Assembly: GCF_014193895.1 (NCBI RefSeq)
Contig: NZ_BLZR01000001.1
Location: forward strand, 1,054,001-1,118,000
Source: Clostridium fungisolvens
GTDB taxonomy: Bacteria > Bacillota > Clostridia > Clostridiales > Clostridiaceae
DNA: 64,000 bases
Reading direction: 5' to 3'
Each line of letters begins with the position of its first letter. The stretch's first letter is position 1. Under the pieces are notes generated by a model. It did no database searches and had not been told where the DNA came from. It worked only from the letters and a program-made list of their open reading frames with translations. This document shows positions 7,911 through 16,759 of this stretch, piece by piece. The translations under genes and the position numbers were made by a program.

Positions 7911-9134
7911 ATGAAAAAGATAGCAGTATTAGGTTACGGTGTGGTTGGAACAGGACTTATAGAATTAATAGAAAAGAACAAAAGTAAAGATGAAGAAGCT
8001 GAAATTCATGTTGAAACAATACTAGTAAAACATAAAGAAAAGCATCTTAAGAAAAAACTAAGTGATAAAATAACAGATAGTTTTGAGGAAGTTTTTTCTA
8101 AGGATTGGGATATACTTGTAGAGGTGATCGGTGGAATTAACCCTGCGTACCAATACGTAAAGAAAGCTTTAAGCCTTGGAAAGCATGTGGTTACTGCTAA
8201 TAAGGATTTGATTGCAGAATATGGTGATGAGCTTTTTCAATTAGCTAAGGATAATAGAGTTTCATTAAAGTTTGAAGCTTCAGTTGCAGGTGGAATACCA
8301 ATTATAAAACCTCTTACTGAATCCTTAAGCGGTAATGAAATAAGAAGCGTAAAAGGCATAATAAATGGGACTACTAATTTCATACTTTCGAAGATGTATG
8401 AAGAAGGGGTGGAGTATGAAGAGGCTCTGAGAGAAGCACAGGTGCTAGGTTTTGCTGAAGCAAATCCAGATTCAGATGTATTGGGGTACGATGCAGCTAG
8501 AAAGCTTGCTATCTTATCAACTTTAGCATTTAAAAAGAGAGTTTTTTGGAAGGATATAGATGTAGAAGGTATAACATCTATAGATAGTAAGGATTTCGCA
8601 TATGCCAAGAGAGCGAACTGTAAAATAAAGCTATTATCTTATAGCAAGAAGGAAGAAAATAAGGTTTTTGCTTCTGTGAAACCTGTGCTGATAGATAGTG
8701 AATCTGACTTTTACAGAGTAAACAATGAAGTTAATTCAGTTATTGTTAGCGGAGATGCCGTTGGCGAATTAGTGTTTAAAGGAAGTGGAGCAGGTATGCT
8801 TCCTACAGCTTCAGCTGTATATGGAGATATTATTGATCTAGCTCTAAATAAAAATAGTATTGTAATAAATAGCTTCTCAGAAGATAAGTTTAATATAGAG
8901 TCAAATTTAAAAGAAAAAGTACAAAGTCTTATAAGAATTCATACAGATAATAAGGAGAATCTTATTAAAGAATTGAATGGAAGATTTTTGACCGCTGAGT
9001 TTATTGATATATTTGATAATGAGATAGGCTTGTTGGTTGATGGATATACAGAAGGTGAGATAGAAGAAGGTTTAATCTTATTAAAGGAGCTATCCTACGT
9101 CAACAATGTAAAAAGAATACTAAAAGTAAGCTAG
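7911..9134 (+). CDS. hom: Homoserine dehydrogenase
   Basis: The enzyme reduces aspartate semialdehyde to homoserine, feeding MetA. I place the start at the ATG at 7911, seven codons inside the longest frame, because GGGAGG lies 6 nt before it. This gives 407 residues beginning MKKIAVLGYGVVGTG, the NAD(P)-binding glycine loop. Catalytic-core motifs HVVTANKDLIA, SVAGGIPIIKPL, IKGIINGTTNFI-like and FAEANPDSDV..GYDAARK follow. The C-terminal ~80 residues look like the ACT regulatory domain of Gram-positive Hom proteins, consistent with feedback control. The gap to metA is 17 nt. Confidence 0.94.
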   Translation: MKKIAVLGYGVVGTGLIELIEKNKSKDEEAEIHVETILVKHKEKHLKKKLSDKITDSFEEVFSKDWDILVEVIGGINPAYQYVKKALSLGKHVVTANKDLIAEYGDELFQLAKDNRVSLKFEASVAGGIPIIKPLTESLSGNEIRSVKGIINGTTNFILSKMYEEGVEYEEALREAQVLGFAEANPDSDVLGYDAARKLAILSTLAFKKRVFWKDIDVEGITSIDSKDFAYAKRANCKIKLLSYSKKEENKVFASVKPVLIDSESDFYRVNNEVNSVIVSGDAVGELVFKGSGAGMLPTASAVYGDIIDLALNKNSIVINSFSEDKFNIESNLKEKVQSLIRIHTDNKENLIKELNGRFLTAEFIDIFDNEIGLLVDGYTEGEIEEGLILLKELSYVNNVKRILKVS

Positions 9135-9137
9135 CGA

Positions 9138-9165
9138 AAAGTCAACTGAATATAGTTGACTTTTT
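9138..9165 (+). terminator. Terminator of metA-hom
   Basis: AAAGTCAACT / AGTTGACTTT stem with a 5-nt loop and a T6 tail. Confidence 0.9.
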
Positions 9166-9262
9166 TCATTGTTAATACATTGAAAAAGCACTGCAAATCT
9201 AAAAAAAGTAGCATTGTAAATACCTGAGATAATCCTATAATTTAAAAGTGAAATACATTATA

Positions 9263-9358
9263 TAGATAAAATACTTCGATCCTTAAACCCCAAATAAAGA
9301 TTCCGATGGTTCTACGAATGTTTATTTGGATAAATTTTAATATGAAGTGATTTATCTA
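9263..9358 (-). repeat. Palindromic dispersed element, family C, copy downstream of hom
   Basis: 96 bp ending in TAGATAAA / TTTATCTA. Its reverse complement matches the 6791-6878 copy at most positions, including the central GATGGTTCTACGAAT segment. Confidence 0.75.
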
Positions 9359-9430
9359 CAGCAGAGGATTTAATATTACGGATTATAGAGTATTGAAAAA
9401 AGGGTGTTTAAAAAGAGATGGGGGGGTTAT

Positions 9431-11239
9431 ATGGTCACTATTGAAAATAAATCTGATTTAGTAAGGTTGACAGAAGAGTTTCTGCAGCCAATGATGAGTA
9501 AGTTTTCAGAAGGCAAAGCATATTTAAATTTTGGGGTTACAGAAGCTCATTATGGTAAAAAAGTAGCTGGCTTTGAAGCTTTTTCGAGACCTTTATGGGC
9601 AGTGTTTTTTAGTCTGGTAAGCGGAGAAGAATTAAAAGAGCTAGATTGCTTTATTGAAGGAATTAAAAACGGTACTAATCCTAAACATAATGAGTATTGG
9701 GGCGAGGTGAAAGACTACTCGCAGAAACTGGTTGAGATGACTGTATATGGAGTAGGGTTAATAATGGCTGGTGATAAACTGTTATCTCGCTTTAATGAAG
9801 AAGAGAAAGCGAATTTTTTAAATTGGCTCAGTGTAGAGATACAAAGAGAAGTGCCTGATAACAACTGGCATTTCTTTAGAGTACTTGTTTCTATAGGACT
9901 AAAGAAAGTAGGATGGAAATTTGATAAAAAAATTTTAGAAGAAAGCTTGGAACGCATCGAAGAGTTTTATATAGGTGATGGGTGGTATTCAGATGGTCTA
10001 ACAAACCAGAGAGATTATTATATATCTTTTGCAATGCATTTTTATGGACTTATATATGCTAAGGCTATGAAGAAAGAAGATCCAGAGAGAACTAAAATAT
10101 TTAAGCGAAGAGCATATATTTTTGCCAAAGATTTTATTTACTGGTTCGATAAAGAAGGAAAAGCACTTCCTTTTGGAAGAAGCCTAACTTATAGATTTGC
10201 ACAATGTGCTTTTTGGAGTGCTGTAGTATATGCAGACTTGAAGCCTTATTCGTTAGGTGTAATGAAGGGAATTATATTAAGACATTTAAGATGGTGGATA
10301 AAGCAGCCTATACTTTCCGATGAAGGGTTATTAACAATTGGATATGGGTATGGAAATATATCTATGGCTGAGGAGTATAATGCACCAGGATCTCCTTATT
10401 GGGCATTTAAGAGCTTTTTAATATTAGCGTTAAAAGAAGATGATGAATTTTGGACAGTGAAAGAAGAGCCTTTGCCGAGACTTGATGAAATACACACTAT
10501 TAAACCAGCGTATATGATATTAAACCATGACGAAGGCTCAAAACACGTATTCTGCTTGACTTCAGGACAATATGCAAATTTTGAGCCTAACCATACTCAA
10601 GAAAAGTATACAAAGTTTGCATATTCCAACCATTTTGGGTTTAATATTTCTAAAGATAATTATAGCATTGAAAAGTTTGCATTTGATTCTACATTAGCTT
10701 TAAGCGAAAGAGATAATTATTATAGAGCGAGGCGTAGATGTGATAGGATTAAAATAGAAGGAAATACTATTTTTTCAGAATGGCATCCGTGGGAAGATGT
10801 AAGGGTGCAAACTTGGTTAATTGCTTTGGGACAATGGCATGTGAGAATTCATAAAATCAATACCAAGAGAAAGCTTGATATCATAGAAGGCGGATTTCCA
10901 GTAGTAGCAGTGGAGTCACGAGATAGTTATGTAGATAAAGAATATTTCATTTGTAATGGAGAAAATGGGATTTCAGCAATAGTAGATTTACTTAATAATA
11001 GAGATGTATTATGTAAGTATACGCCCCCAAATGCCAATATTATATATCCAAGCAAGATGAAGATTCCGGGATTATATGCAAATATAGATGTAGGTGGGTA
11101 TATTTTTGGTTCAGCTGTGCTCGCACATCCAGATGAAGATACTTTTCAAGAGTTGTGGAAAAACATGCCTTCTTTATCAATTAGTAAAGATTCTGTGGAA
11201 GTGGTTTACAATGATTTAGTTACTAGTATAAAGTTATAA
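9431..11239 (+). CDS. DUF2264 family protein (putative glycoside hydrolase-like)
   Basis: About 602 residues, starting at the ATG at 9431 that follows a run of seven Gs. The in-frame GTG at 9404 lacks a Shine-Dalgarno. The sequence has the aromatic-rich helical repeats of an alpha/alpha-toroid: EAFSRPLWAVFFSL, WHFFRVLVSIGL, GWYSDGLTNQRDYY, FGRSLTYRFA, APGSPYWAFKSFL. A beta-rich C-terminal half follows with FSEWHPWEDVRVQTWL. This is the DUF2264 layout, which CAZy has linked to uronic-acid-active glycosidases. There is no signal peptide, so it acts in the cytoplasm, perhaps on imported oligosaccharides. It is not clearly tied to a neighbouring sugar operon. Confidence 0.8.
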   Translation: MVTIENKSDLVRLTEEFLQPMMSKFSEGKAYLNFGVTEAHYGKKVAGFEAFSRPLWAVFFSLVSGEELKELDCFIEGIKNGTNPKHNEYWGEVKDYSQKLVEMTVYGVGLIMAGDKLLSRFNEEEKANFLNWLSVEIQREVPDNNWHFFRVLVSIGLKKVGWKFDKKILEESLERIEEFYIGDGWYSDGLTNQRDYYISFAMHFYGLIYAKAMKKEDPERTKIFKRRAYIFAKDFIYWFDKEGKALPFGRSLTYRFAQCAFWSAVVYADLKPYSLGVMKGIILRHLRWWIKQPILSDEGLLTIGYGYGNISMAEEYNAPGSPYWAFKSFLILALKEDDEFWTVKEEPLPRLDEIHTIKPAYMILNHDEGSKHVFCLTSGQYANFEPNHTQEKYTKFAYSNHFGFNISKDNYSIEKFAFDSTLALSERDNYYRARRRCDRIKIEGNTIFSEWHPWEDVRVQTWLIALGQWHVRIHKINTKRKLDIIEGGFPVVAVESRDSYVDKEYFICNGENGISAIVDLLNNRDVLCKYTPPNANIIYPSKMKIPGLYANIDVGGYIFGSAVLAHPDEDTFQELWKNMPSLSISKDSVEVVYNDLVTSIKL

Positions 11240-11244
11240 GAAAA

Positions 11245-11274
11245 TTGAAAAACAATGATAAATGGTGTTATAAT
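11245..11274 (+). promoter_or_regulatory. Promoter of the TtcA-like gene
   Basis: TTGAAA, 18-nt spacer, TATAAT. The -10 lies inside a perfect palindrome. Confidence 0.65.
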
Positions 11275-11295
11275 ATTTTGTACAAAATATTATAA
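11268..11295. promoter_or_regulatory. Perfect 28-bp palindrome over -10/+1: candidate operator
   Basis: TTATAATATTTTGT is followed at once by its exact reverse complement. It covers the -10 box, the predicted start site and the bases just before the GAGGTG Shine-Dalgarno. A dimeric repressor here would block transcription; as RNA it would form a hairpin at the 5' end. The regulator is not identifiable. Confidence 0.55.
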
Positions 11296-11307
11296 TGAGG
11301 TGAACAT

Positions 11308-12216
11308 ATGAGCGGTATAGCTGGAAATGGATGCGAGATAGTTGTTCCATTTAATGAACGAAAGTCACTTGATGAGATAGAAAGAAGTCTTAGAAAGACT
11401 TATAAGAAAAATATATGGTCAAAATTTGTAAGAGCAATTAAAGATTTTGAGATGATAAAAGAGGGAGATAAAATAGCTGTAGCAATATCTGGTGGTAAAG
11501 ATTCTATGCTTATGGCTAAGCTATTTCAAGAACTTAAAAGACACGGACAGATGAATTTTGAACTAGAGTTTATCGTTATGGATCCAGGTTATCATCCGCA
11601 AATTAAAGAGCTACTTATAAGTAACTGTGAGCATCTTAATATACCTATAACAATTTTTGAGTCAGGTATATTTGATATAGTAGACAAGATAGCACAGGAT
11701 TATCCATGCTATATGTGTGCGAAAATGAGAAGAGGAGCACTTTATAATAGAGCAAAGCAATTAGGTTGCAATAAACTTGCCTTAGGGCATCATTACAATG
11801 ATGTTATTGAAACTACAATGTTAAATATACTTTATGGAGCTAGTTTTAAGACAATGCTTCCAAAATTGAAGTCTGATAACTTTGAAGGTATGGAGCTTAT
11901 AAGACCGATGTATTACGTGGAAGAAACATATATAAAGAGATTCACTCAGAATGCTGGAATATGGCCACTTAATTGTGCTTGTATGGTTGCTGCAAAGAAG
12001 GTCGGAAACAAGAGATATGAAATAAAAGAAATGATAGAGAACTTGAAAAAGGACTTCAAAGATGTAGAAAAGTCTATATTTAACGCAGCTAAGAATGTAA
12101 ACATGAATTCAATAATCGGATGGGAAAAAGATGGTGTAAAGCATTCATATTTAGAGGAGTATGATGATAGTAGCATTGGAGAGAACTTAGTGGCTAATGA
12201 AGATGATGAAGTTTAA
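11308..12216 (+). CDS. TtcA-family tRNA 2-thiocytidine synthetase-like ATP pyrophosphatase
   Basis: A 302-residue N-type PP-loop enzyme. The ATP loop is SGGKDS (61-66). Cys134 and Cys137 in CYMCAKMRRGALY, and Cys223/Cys225 in LNCACMVAAKK, are placed to hold the Fe-S cluster of the TtcA family. GHHYNDVIET (160-169) is the second family block. TtcA thiolates C32 of certain tRNAs. Clostridia carry several paralogues, so the exact tRNA or substrate is uncertain. The start follows GAGGTGAAC. The gene is preceded by the palindromic promoter and followed by a small gene. Confidence 0.82.
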   Translation: MSGIAGNGCEIVVPFNERKSLDEIERSLRKTYKKNIWSKFVRAIKDFEMIKEGDKIAVAISGGKDSMLMAKLFQELKRHGQMNFELEFIVMDPGYHPQIKELLISNCEHLNIPITIFESGIFDIVDKIAQDYPCYMCAKMRRGALYNRAKQLGCNKLALGHHYNDVIETTMLNILYGASFKTMLPKLKSDNFEGMELIRPMYYVEETYIKRFTQNAGIWPLNCACMVAAKKVGNKRYEIKEMIENLKKDFKDVEKSIFNAAKNVNMNSIIGWEKDGVKHSYLEEYDDSSIGENLVANEDDEV

Positions 12217-12323
12217 AATTCTAAATTGAATTAAAAAATCGCTTCTATTACATCTTTAGTAATACAATTAAAATAAAGTGGGATAATAACCTTTGATAAA
12301 CATATTGTTTAAGGAGGGTTATT

Positions 12324-12458
12324 ATGGCTACCAAAAAGAATAAAGATAAAAGTAAACAAGTGGATGGAAGAATAAGCATGGAGATTCAGTCAGATGTAGT
12401 TCATGAGCATACATCACATACAGATAATCAACCTAAAGCCAAATATCAAAAAAAATAA
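12324..12458 (+). CDS. Small basic hydrophilic protein, 44 residues
   Basis: The ATG lies 6 nt after AAGGAGGG, an excellent start. The product begins MATKKNKDKSKQ, is rich in Lys, Gln and His, and contains a VHEHTSHTDN segment. There are no hydrophobic segments. A strong terminator follows, so this is a discrete gene. I do not recognise the family and give no function. A similar-sized, equally polar protein is encoded at 32561. Confidence 0.65.
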   Translation: MATKKNKDKSKQVDGRISMEIQSDVVHEHTSHTDNQPKAKYQKK

Positions 12459-12468
12459 AGTTTCTCTT

Positions 12469-12500
12469 AAAGAAGTCGTTTTTTGAATGACTTCTTTTTT
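12469..12500 (+). terminator. Terminator after the 44-residue protein gene
   Basis: AAAGAAGTC / GACTTCTTT with an 11-nt loop and a T-run that merges into the repeat element beginning at 12495. Confidence 0.85.
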
Positions 12501-12673
12501 TATTCTTTAGGAAATTATGTCTCAATTATATCTGTGGATAATTATGCGAACAGACTTAAGATATAGTATAAGTTAAAGAATAAAAAAAGAAGAATATGTC
12601 GCCTGTAAGATTCTTCACATACGTTCAGAAAAGGCAGATGCGCTAAAAAAGCTCGCTTCAGCAACCTTTTTAC
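12495..12673 (+). repeat. Dispersed repeat family A, full-length copy 1
   Basis: About 180 bp. The left module is bounded by TTTTTTATTCTTT and AAAGAATAAAAAA and includes TGGATAATTATGCGAACAGA. The right module contains ATGTCGCCTGTAAGATTCTT and AAGGCAGATGCGC and ends in a hairpin (here degenerate, GCTCGCTTCAGC) plus T-run. Other copies are at 39681, 62938, 43201 (reverse), 20129 and 19981. The remaining gap to gerKA (to 12878) shows no ORF. Confidence 0.8.
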
Positions 12674-12878
12674 CAAAATTGGCCTTGAATAACTACTATC
12701 CTTATTGGATATAATTACAATTGTACATTTTATGGAATGAAATTCTTATTGTAGAGAATTTATATATTAAAATTTGGTTTTTATTTAATTGAAAAAGATT
12801 AATTTATAGTTTTTTATATGTATACATTTGTAAACTGAATCTGAAAGACATAGCAGTACAATTAGGAGAGGCATATAA

Positions 12879-14390
12879 ATGGAAAATAGAGTGGTAGCAA
12901 CTCAATTAGATAATAATAAAAACTTCATAAAAGGTAAGCTTGGTGGTAGTGGAGATGTAATGTATAGAGAGTTTACTATACCGATGTTTGGGGATAAAAA
13001 TGCATTGGCTGTTTATATTGATGGTTTAGTTGGTGCTAAAGAGATAGATGACATCCTACTAAGACCTCTTATGTCGAGAAAAAATGAAAGCATAAATCCT
13101 CAAGACAATAATGCCTTAGATCAATTGATAAGTAAAGGGGTTATATCTAAATCCGTTACTACATCAAAAGATTTTGAGAAACTCCTCGATAGCTTATTAG
13201 CTGGGGATACTATTGTTTTTATAGATACTATAGATCAAGGTATGATTATATCAACTCGTGGATTTCAGATGAGAAGTTTAGCAGAACCAAGCAATGAAGC
13301 TAGCATAAGAGGAGCGAAAGATAGTTTTATAGAAAGCATTAGAGCTAATACTGCATTAATTAGAAGACGAATTAGGGATTATGATTTGAGATTTGACTCA
13401 TTAAAGGTAGGGGAAAGAACTAAAACTGATATTGCTTTAGCTTATATAGATTCAATTGTAAACAAAGATGTGTTAAAAGAATTAAATGACAGGTTAAATA
13501 GAATTGATATTGATGCTGTTTTGGATAGTGCGTATATAGAGGAAATGATAGAAGATTCTCCTTTTTCTTTGTTTCCGCAAATTGAAGTAACTGAGAGACC
13601 AGATAAAGCATGTGCTTCAATACTAGAAGGAAAAATAATTGTAATTGTTGATAATAGCCCTTTTGTCTTGATATTACCTGTTGTATTTTGGCAGTTTTTT
13701 CAGGCATCGGACGATTATTATGAAAGATTTCAAATAGCCACTTTTTTAAGATGGTTAAGAGTAGGTGCATTGGTTATGTCGATGACGCTTTCATCTATAT
13801 ATGTTATGCTAGTTTCTTTCCATCAGGAGATGCTGCCTACACCATTAGCTTTGAATATTGCCTCATCTAGAGAAGGGGTACCTTTTCCAGCAATTCTGGA
13901 AGCAATGTTTATGGAAGTTATGTTTGAAATTATGAGGGAAGCAGGATTACGTATGCCTAAGCCAATAGGGCAGGCTGTAGGTATTGTTGGAGCTCTTGTA
14001 ATTGGTGAAGCAGCAGTTAATGCAGGGCTTGTAGGTCCACTACTTGTTATTATGGTAGCAGGCTCGGCAATAAGTTCCTTTGCAATACCTGCTTATAGTG
14101 CTTCCTATTCCTTGCGACTAACGAGATTTTTTATTCTTATTTGTACTGGAATCTTTGGAATTTTAGGATTCTTGGGCTCAGGTATCTTTATAACACTTCA
14201 CTTATTATCACTACGTTCGTTTGGGGTGCAGTTCTTAGGGACATTAGATCCAGTACTTTCTAGAGGTAGAAGGGATACGTTGTTTAAGGCGCCATTATGG
14301 GCTATGAAAAAACGATCTTCTATTTATGGATCACAAGAAGCGTATAGGCAGTCTAAGAAAGGAAATAAACCAGAGAAGCCAAAAAAATGA
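12879..14390 (+). CDS. gerKA: Spore germination receptor subunit A (GerKA/GerAA family)
   Basis: A 503-residue inner-membrane protein of the dormant spore. The hydrophilic N-terminal region (to ~270) carries the family blocks GDTIVFIDTIDQGMIISTRG, RSLAEPSNEASIRGAKDSF and ANTALIRRRIRD. Several membrane helices follow, including VSFHQEMLPTPLALNIASSR and KPIGQAVGIVGALVIGEAAV. With the B and C subunits it forms the nutrient-sensing germinant receptor. It is the first gene of a gerKA-KC-KB operon with a GGAGAGG Shine-Dalgarno. A forespore sigma-G promoter is expected, but I could not place one confidently. Confidence 0.95.
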   Translation: MENRVVATQLDNNKNFIKGKLGGSGDVMYREFTIPMFGDKNALAVYIDGLVGAKEIDDILLRPLMSRKNESINPQDNNALDQLISKGVISKSVTTSKDFEKLLDSLLAGDTIVFIDTIDQGMIISTRGFQMRSLAEPSNEASIRGAKDSFIESIRANTALIRRRIRDYDLRFDSLKVGERTKTDIALAYIDSIVNKDVLKELNDRLNRIDIDAVLDSAYIEEMIEDSPFSLFPQIEVTERPDKACASILEGKIIVIVDNSPFVLILPVVFWQFFQASDDYYERFQIATFLRWLRVGALVMSMTLSSIYVMLVSFHQEMLPTPLALNIASSREGVPFPAILEAMFMEVMFEIMREAGLRMPKPIGQAVGIVGALVIGEAAVNAGLVGPLLVIMVAGSAISSFAIPAYSASYSLRLTRFFILICTGIFGILGFLGSGIFITLHLLSLRSFGVQFLGTLDPVLSRGRRDTLFKAPLWAMKKRSSIYGSQEAYRQSKKGNKPEKPKK

Positions 14391-14425
14391 TTTGGTATAT
14401 GCATTTTAGAAAGTGGTGATTACAT

Positions 14426-15634
14426 ATGAAGAAGCTTAGAGGATTATGTGTGATTTTAGAGATATGTATAACTGCAACGCTTTTTCAAGGTTGTTGGGAT
14501 ATGAGAGAAATCAATGAGTTAGGATTAGTTATGGCTGTTGGTATAGATAAAAAAGATGAAGATGAGTTTTCAGTAACCGTACAAGTGGCAAAACCTAATG
14601 AAGCTGGTGGAGGGAATAAAGGACCAAGTGGTGAACCTATGTGGGTAGGAACAGCGGATGGTAAGACGATTTTTGATGCAATAAGAAATGTTGCAAAGAT
14701 GTCTTCTAGAAGAATCATGTGGGCTCACAATAATATTATCGTAATTGGAGAGAATCTTGCAAGAGATAGTATAACTCCAGTTGTAGATTTTTTCACACAC
14801 AATAGTGAATTAAGAATGAAAACATGGATAGCTGTGGTAAAAGGAGAAGCGAGGCCGTATATCGAAGCAAAGACAGGTATGGAAAGTATTCCTGCATTAT
14901 CTTTAGCTAGACTCTACAAATATGGTGAGTTACCTGCAAAAAGTATTAAATCTGACATGCTAACAGTTTTTAGAGATTATAAGAGTGATTCACAACAACC
15001 AATCATATCTCGGTTAAATATGGTAACTAATGCTTCTAAGAAAGACACTCAAGTTGAGTTAGCGGGTTCAGGAGTATTAAAAGATGATAAACTAGTAGGT
15101 TTCTTAACTCCAGATGAAACGAGAGGAATTAACTTTGTTAGGGAAAAAGTTAAAAGTTCCATAGTATCAGTTGCTTTAACCTTGTTAAACAATAAAAGGG
15201 TTACGGTAGAACTTCATGATATTAAAACAAAAATTAAATCTACAGTTGTTGGTGATACACCTCAGATTGTTATAAACATTAGCGCTGTAGGTGAGATTAC
15301 TGAGCAAGATGAAGTATCCAATGTATCAATAGATATATTTAAAAAAGAAGTAGAAAATTTAATACAAGCAAAAATTAAAGGTGATACTGAAGATGCAATA
15401 AAAAAGCTTCAAACAGAATTTAATAGCGACGTAGTTGCCTTTGGAAGGTTTGTTCATATACAAAATAAAGAGCAGTGGGATAAAACTATTAAATATAAAT
15501 GGAACGAAACTTTTAAAAAGACTGCAGCAAAAGTAAATGTAAAAATAAATATTGATTCAAGTTCTTTATATCAAATACCAATTCAAAACGAAAAAGCTAA
15601 TGGAGGAGAAAAGGTTGAAGGCAAAGATAAGTAG
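14426..15634 (+). CDS. gerKC: Spore germination receptor lipoprotein subunit C (GerKC/GerAC family)
   Basis: 402 residues beginning with a lipoprotein signal whose lipobox places Cys23 (TLFQGC), then WDMREINELGLVMAVGIDK, the GerAC opening. GEARPYIEAKTGMESIPALSL and the late QAKIKGDTEDAIKKLQTEF helix are also family blocks. It is anchored to the outer face of the spore inner membrane as part of the GerA-type receptor. It starts 35 nt after gerKA; its end overlaps gerKB by 20 nt. Gene order A-C-B is common in clostridia. Confidence 0.94.
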   Translation: MKKLRGLCVILEICITATLFQGCWDMREINELGLVMAVGIDKKDEDEFSVTVQVAKPNEAGGGNKGPSGEPMWVGTADGKTIFDAIRNVAKMSSRRIMWAHNNIIVIGENLARDSITPVVDFFTHNSELRMKTWIAVVKGEARPYIEAKTGMESIPALSLARLYKYGELPAKSIKSDMLTVFRDYKSDSQQPIISRLNMVTNASKKDTQVELAGSGVLKDDKLVGFLTPDETRGINFVREKVKSSIVSVALTLLNNKRVTVELHDIKTKIKSTVVGDTPQIVINISAVGEITEQDEVSNVSIDIFKKEVENLIQAKIKGDTEDAIKKLQTEFNSDVVAFGRFVHIQNKEQWDKTIKYKWNETFKKTAAKVNVKINIDSSSLYQIPIQNEKANGGEKVEGKDK

Positions 15635-16703
15635 GTTACAGTATTTTTTTATGATTCCGAATCTTATTTACGGGAAGGCTATAGGGATAACTTCTGGAAT
15701 AGTAGTAAGGAAAGTAGGCGGAGATGCCTGGAGTGCTATGTTAATTGGCTTTCTAATAGGGACTTTAATCGTGATGCTAACTAGTATAATTGCAATTAGA
15801 CTTGGTGAAGAGAGTATAGTACAATTTACGAGAAAAGCAATGGGGCCAAGATCTTCATACCTACTTGGTATAATATTAGGTATATATTTTGCTGTAGCTT
15901 TCACTATCTCTTCAAATGTTCTTATGTTACATTTGAAAGAATATCTACTCCCTCAAACACCATTTTTAATGCTATGTATAGTATACATAGCATTATGTAC
16001 GTATGGTGCATTGTTAGGAATAGAAGTAATAATTAGATTTTCTTTTTTTGGATTCATAATGACAATGTTAATAAATATAACTATGATACTTGGGACCTTT
16101 AGGGATTTTAGGGTTCAAAACTTGCAGCCAATATTTGATAGAGGAATATTAGCTAATATTATAGCTAGTCCATATGTCTTTCTTGATATATCAATGATTA
16201 TATTATCAATACTGATTATATATCCAATGCTAAATAATAAGCAGAAGATTACTAAAATAACAGTATGGGGTACCCTGCTAGGAATAATTAGTGTTATAAT
16301 ATGGCCAGTTTTTGAGACAGGAGTCCTTGGCGCTGATGTAATGAAACAGTTTGTAGTAGTTTGTATGCAACAGGTAAGAAGTGCAGAATTAACGCAGTAT
16401 TTACCTAGATATGAATTAATAATGGTTAGTTTTTTTGTTTGGGGTCTTTTTGTGCAGTCAGTTGTGATGCTGTACTGTTCAATGTATAGTTTCAAGCAAT
16501 CAACAAGAGTAAAAAAAGATCCGTTGATATTGATGCCATTAGCTATAGTATGTGTATTTATTACTAATTATCTGGGAAAAGATCATAATGATTATATAAA
16601 ATTTCTGGCTAATATATGGACGCCCGTATCTGTAATTTTAGGTGTAGGGTTACCTCTAGTTTTAGCAATAATAATGATTTTAAGAAGAAGAAAATTACAA
16701 TAA
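15615..16703 (+). CDS. gerKB: Spore germination receptor subunit B (GerKB/GerAB family)
   Basis: An APC-superfamily-like protein with about ten membrane helices and the putative germinant-binding subunit. The chosen start is the TTG at 15615, 8 nt after GGAGG and giving MKAKISRLQYFFMIPNLIYGKAIG. This makes 362 residues, the usual GerAB length; longer in-frame starts lie deep in gerKC without a Shine-Dalgarno. The coding end is followed by a terminator. Confidence 0.92.
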   Translation: MKAKISRLQYFFMIPNLIYGKAIGITSGIVVRKVGGDAWSAMLIGFLIGTLIVMLTSIIAIRLGEESIVQFTRKAMGPRSSYLLGIILGIYFAVAFTISSNVLMLHLKEYLLPQTPFLMLCIVYIALCTYGALLGIEVIIRFSFFGFIMTMLINITMILGTFRDFRVQNLQPIFDRGILANIIASPYVFLDISMIILSILIIYPMLNNKQKITKITVWGTLLGIISVIIWPVFETGVLGADVMKQFVVVCMQQVRSAELTQYLPRYELIMVSFFVWGLFVQSVVMLYCSMYSFKQSTRVKKDPLILMPLAIVCVFITNYLGKDHNDYIKFLANIWTPVSVILGVGLPLVLAIIMILRRRKLQ

Positions 16704-16717
16704 GGATAAATATGCAA

Positions 16718-16756
16718 AAAAATCGCTAAAGATTGCTGCTTTAGCGATTTTTCTAT
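16718..16756 (+). terminator. Terminator of the gerK operon (may serve both strands)
   Basis: AAAAATCGCTAAAG / CTTTAGCGATTTTT stem with a 7-nt loop. It resembles the hairpins that end family A repeats. Confidence 0.88.
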
Positions 16757-16759
16757 TTA

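Noticed and set aside
15552..15614. Earlier in-frame starts for gerKB
   Set aside because: They fall within gerKC without ribosome-binding sites. The TTG at 15615 has GGAGG at the correct distance and gives the family N-terminus.
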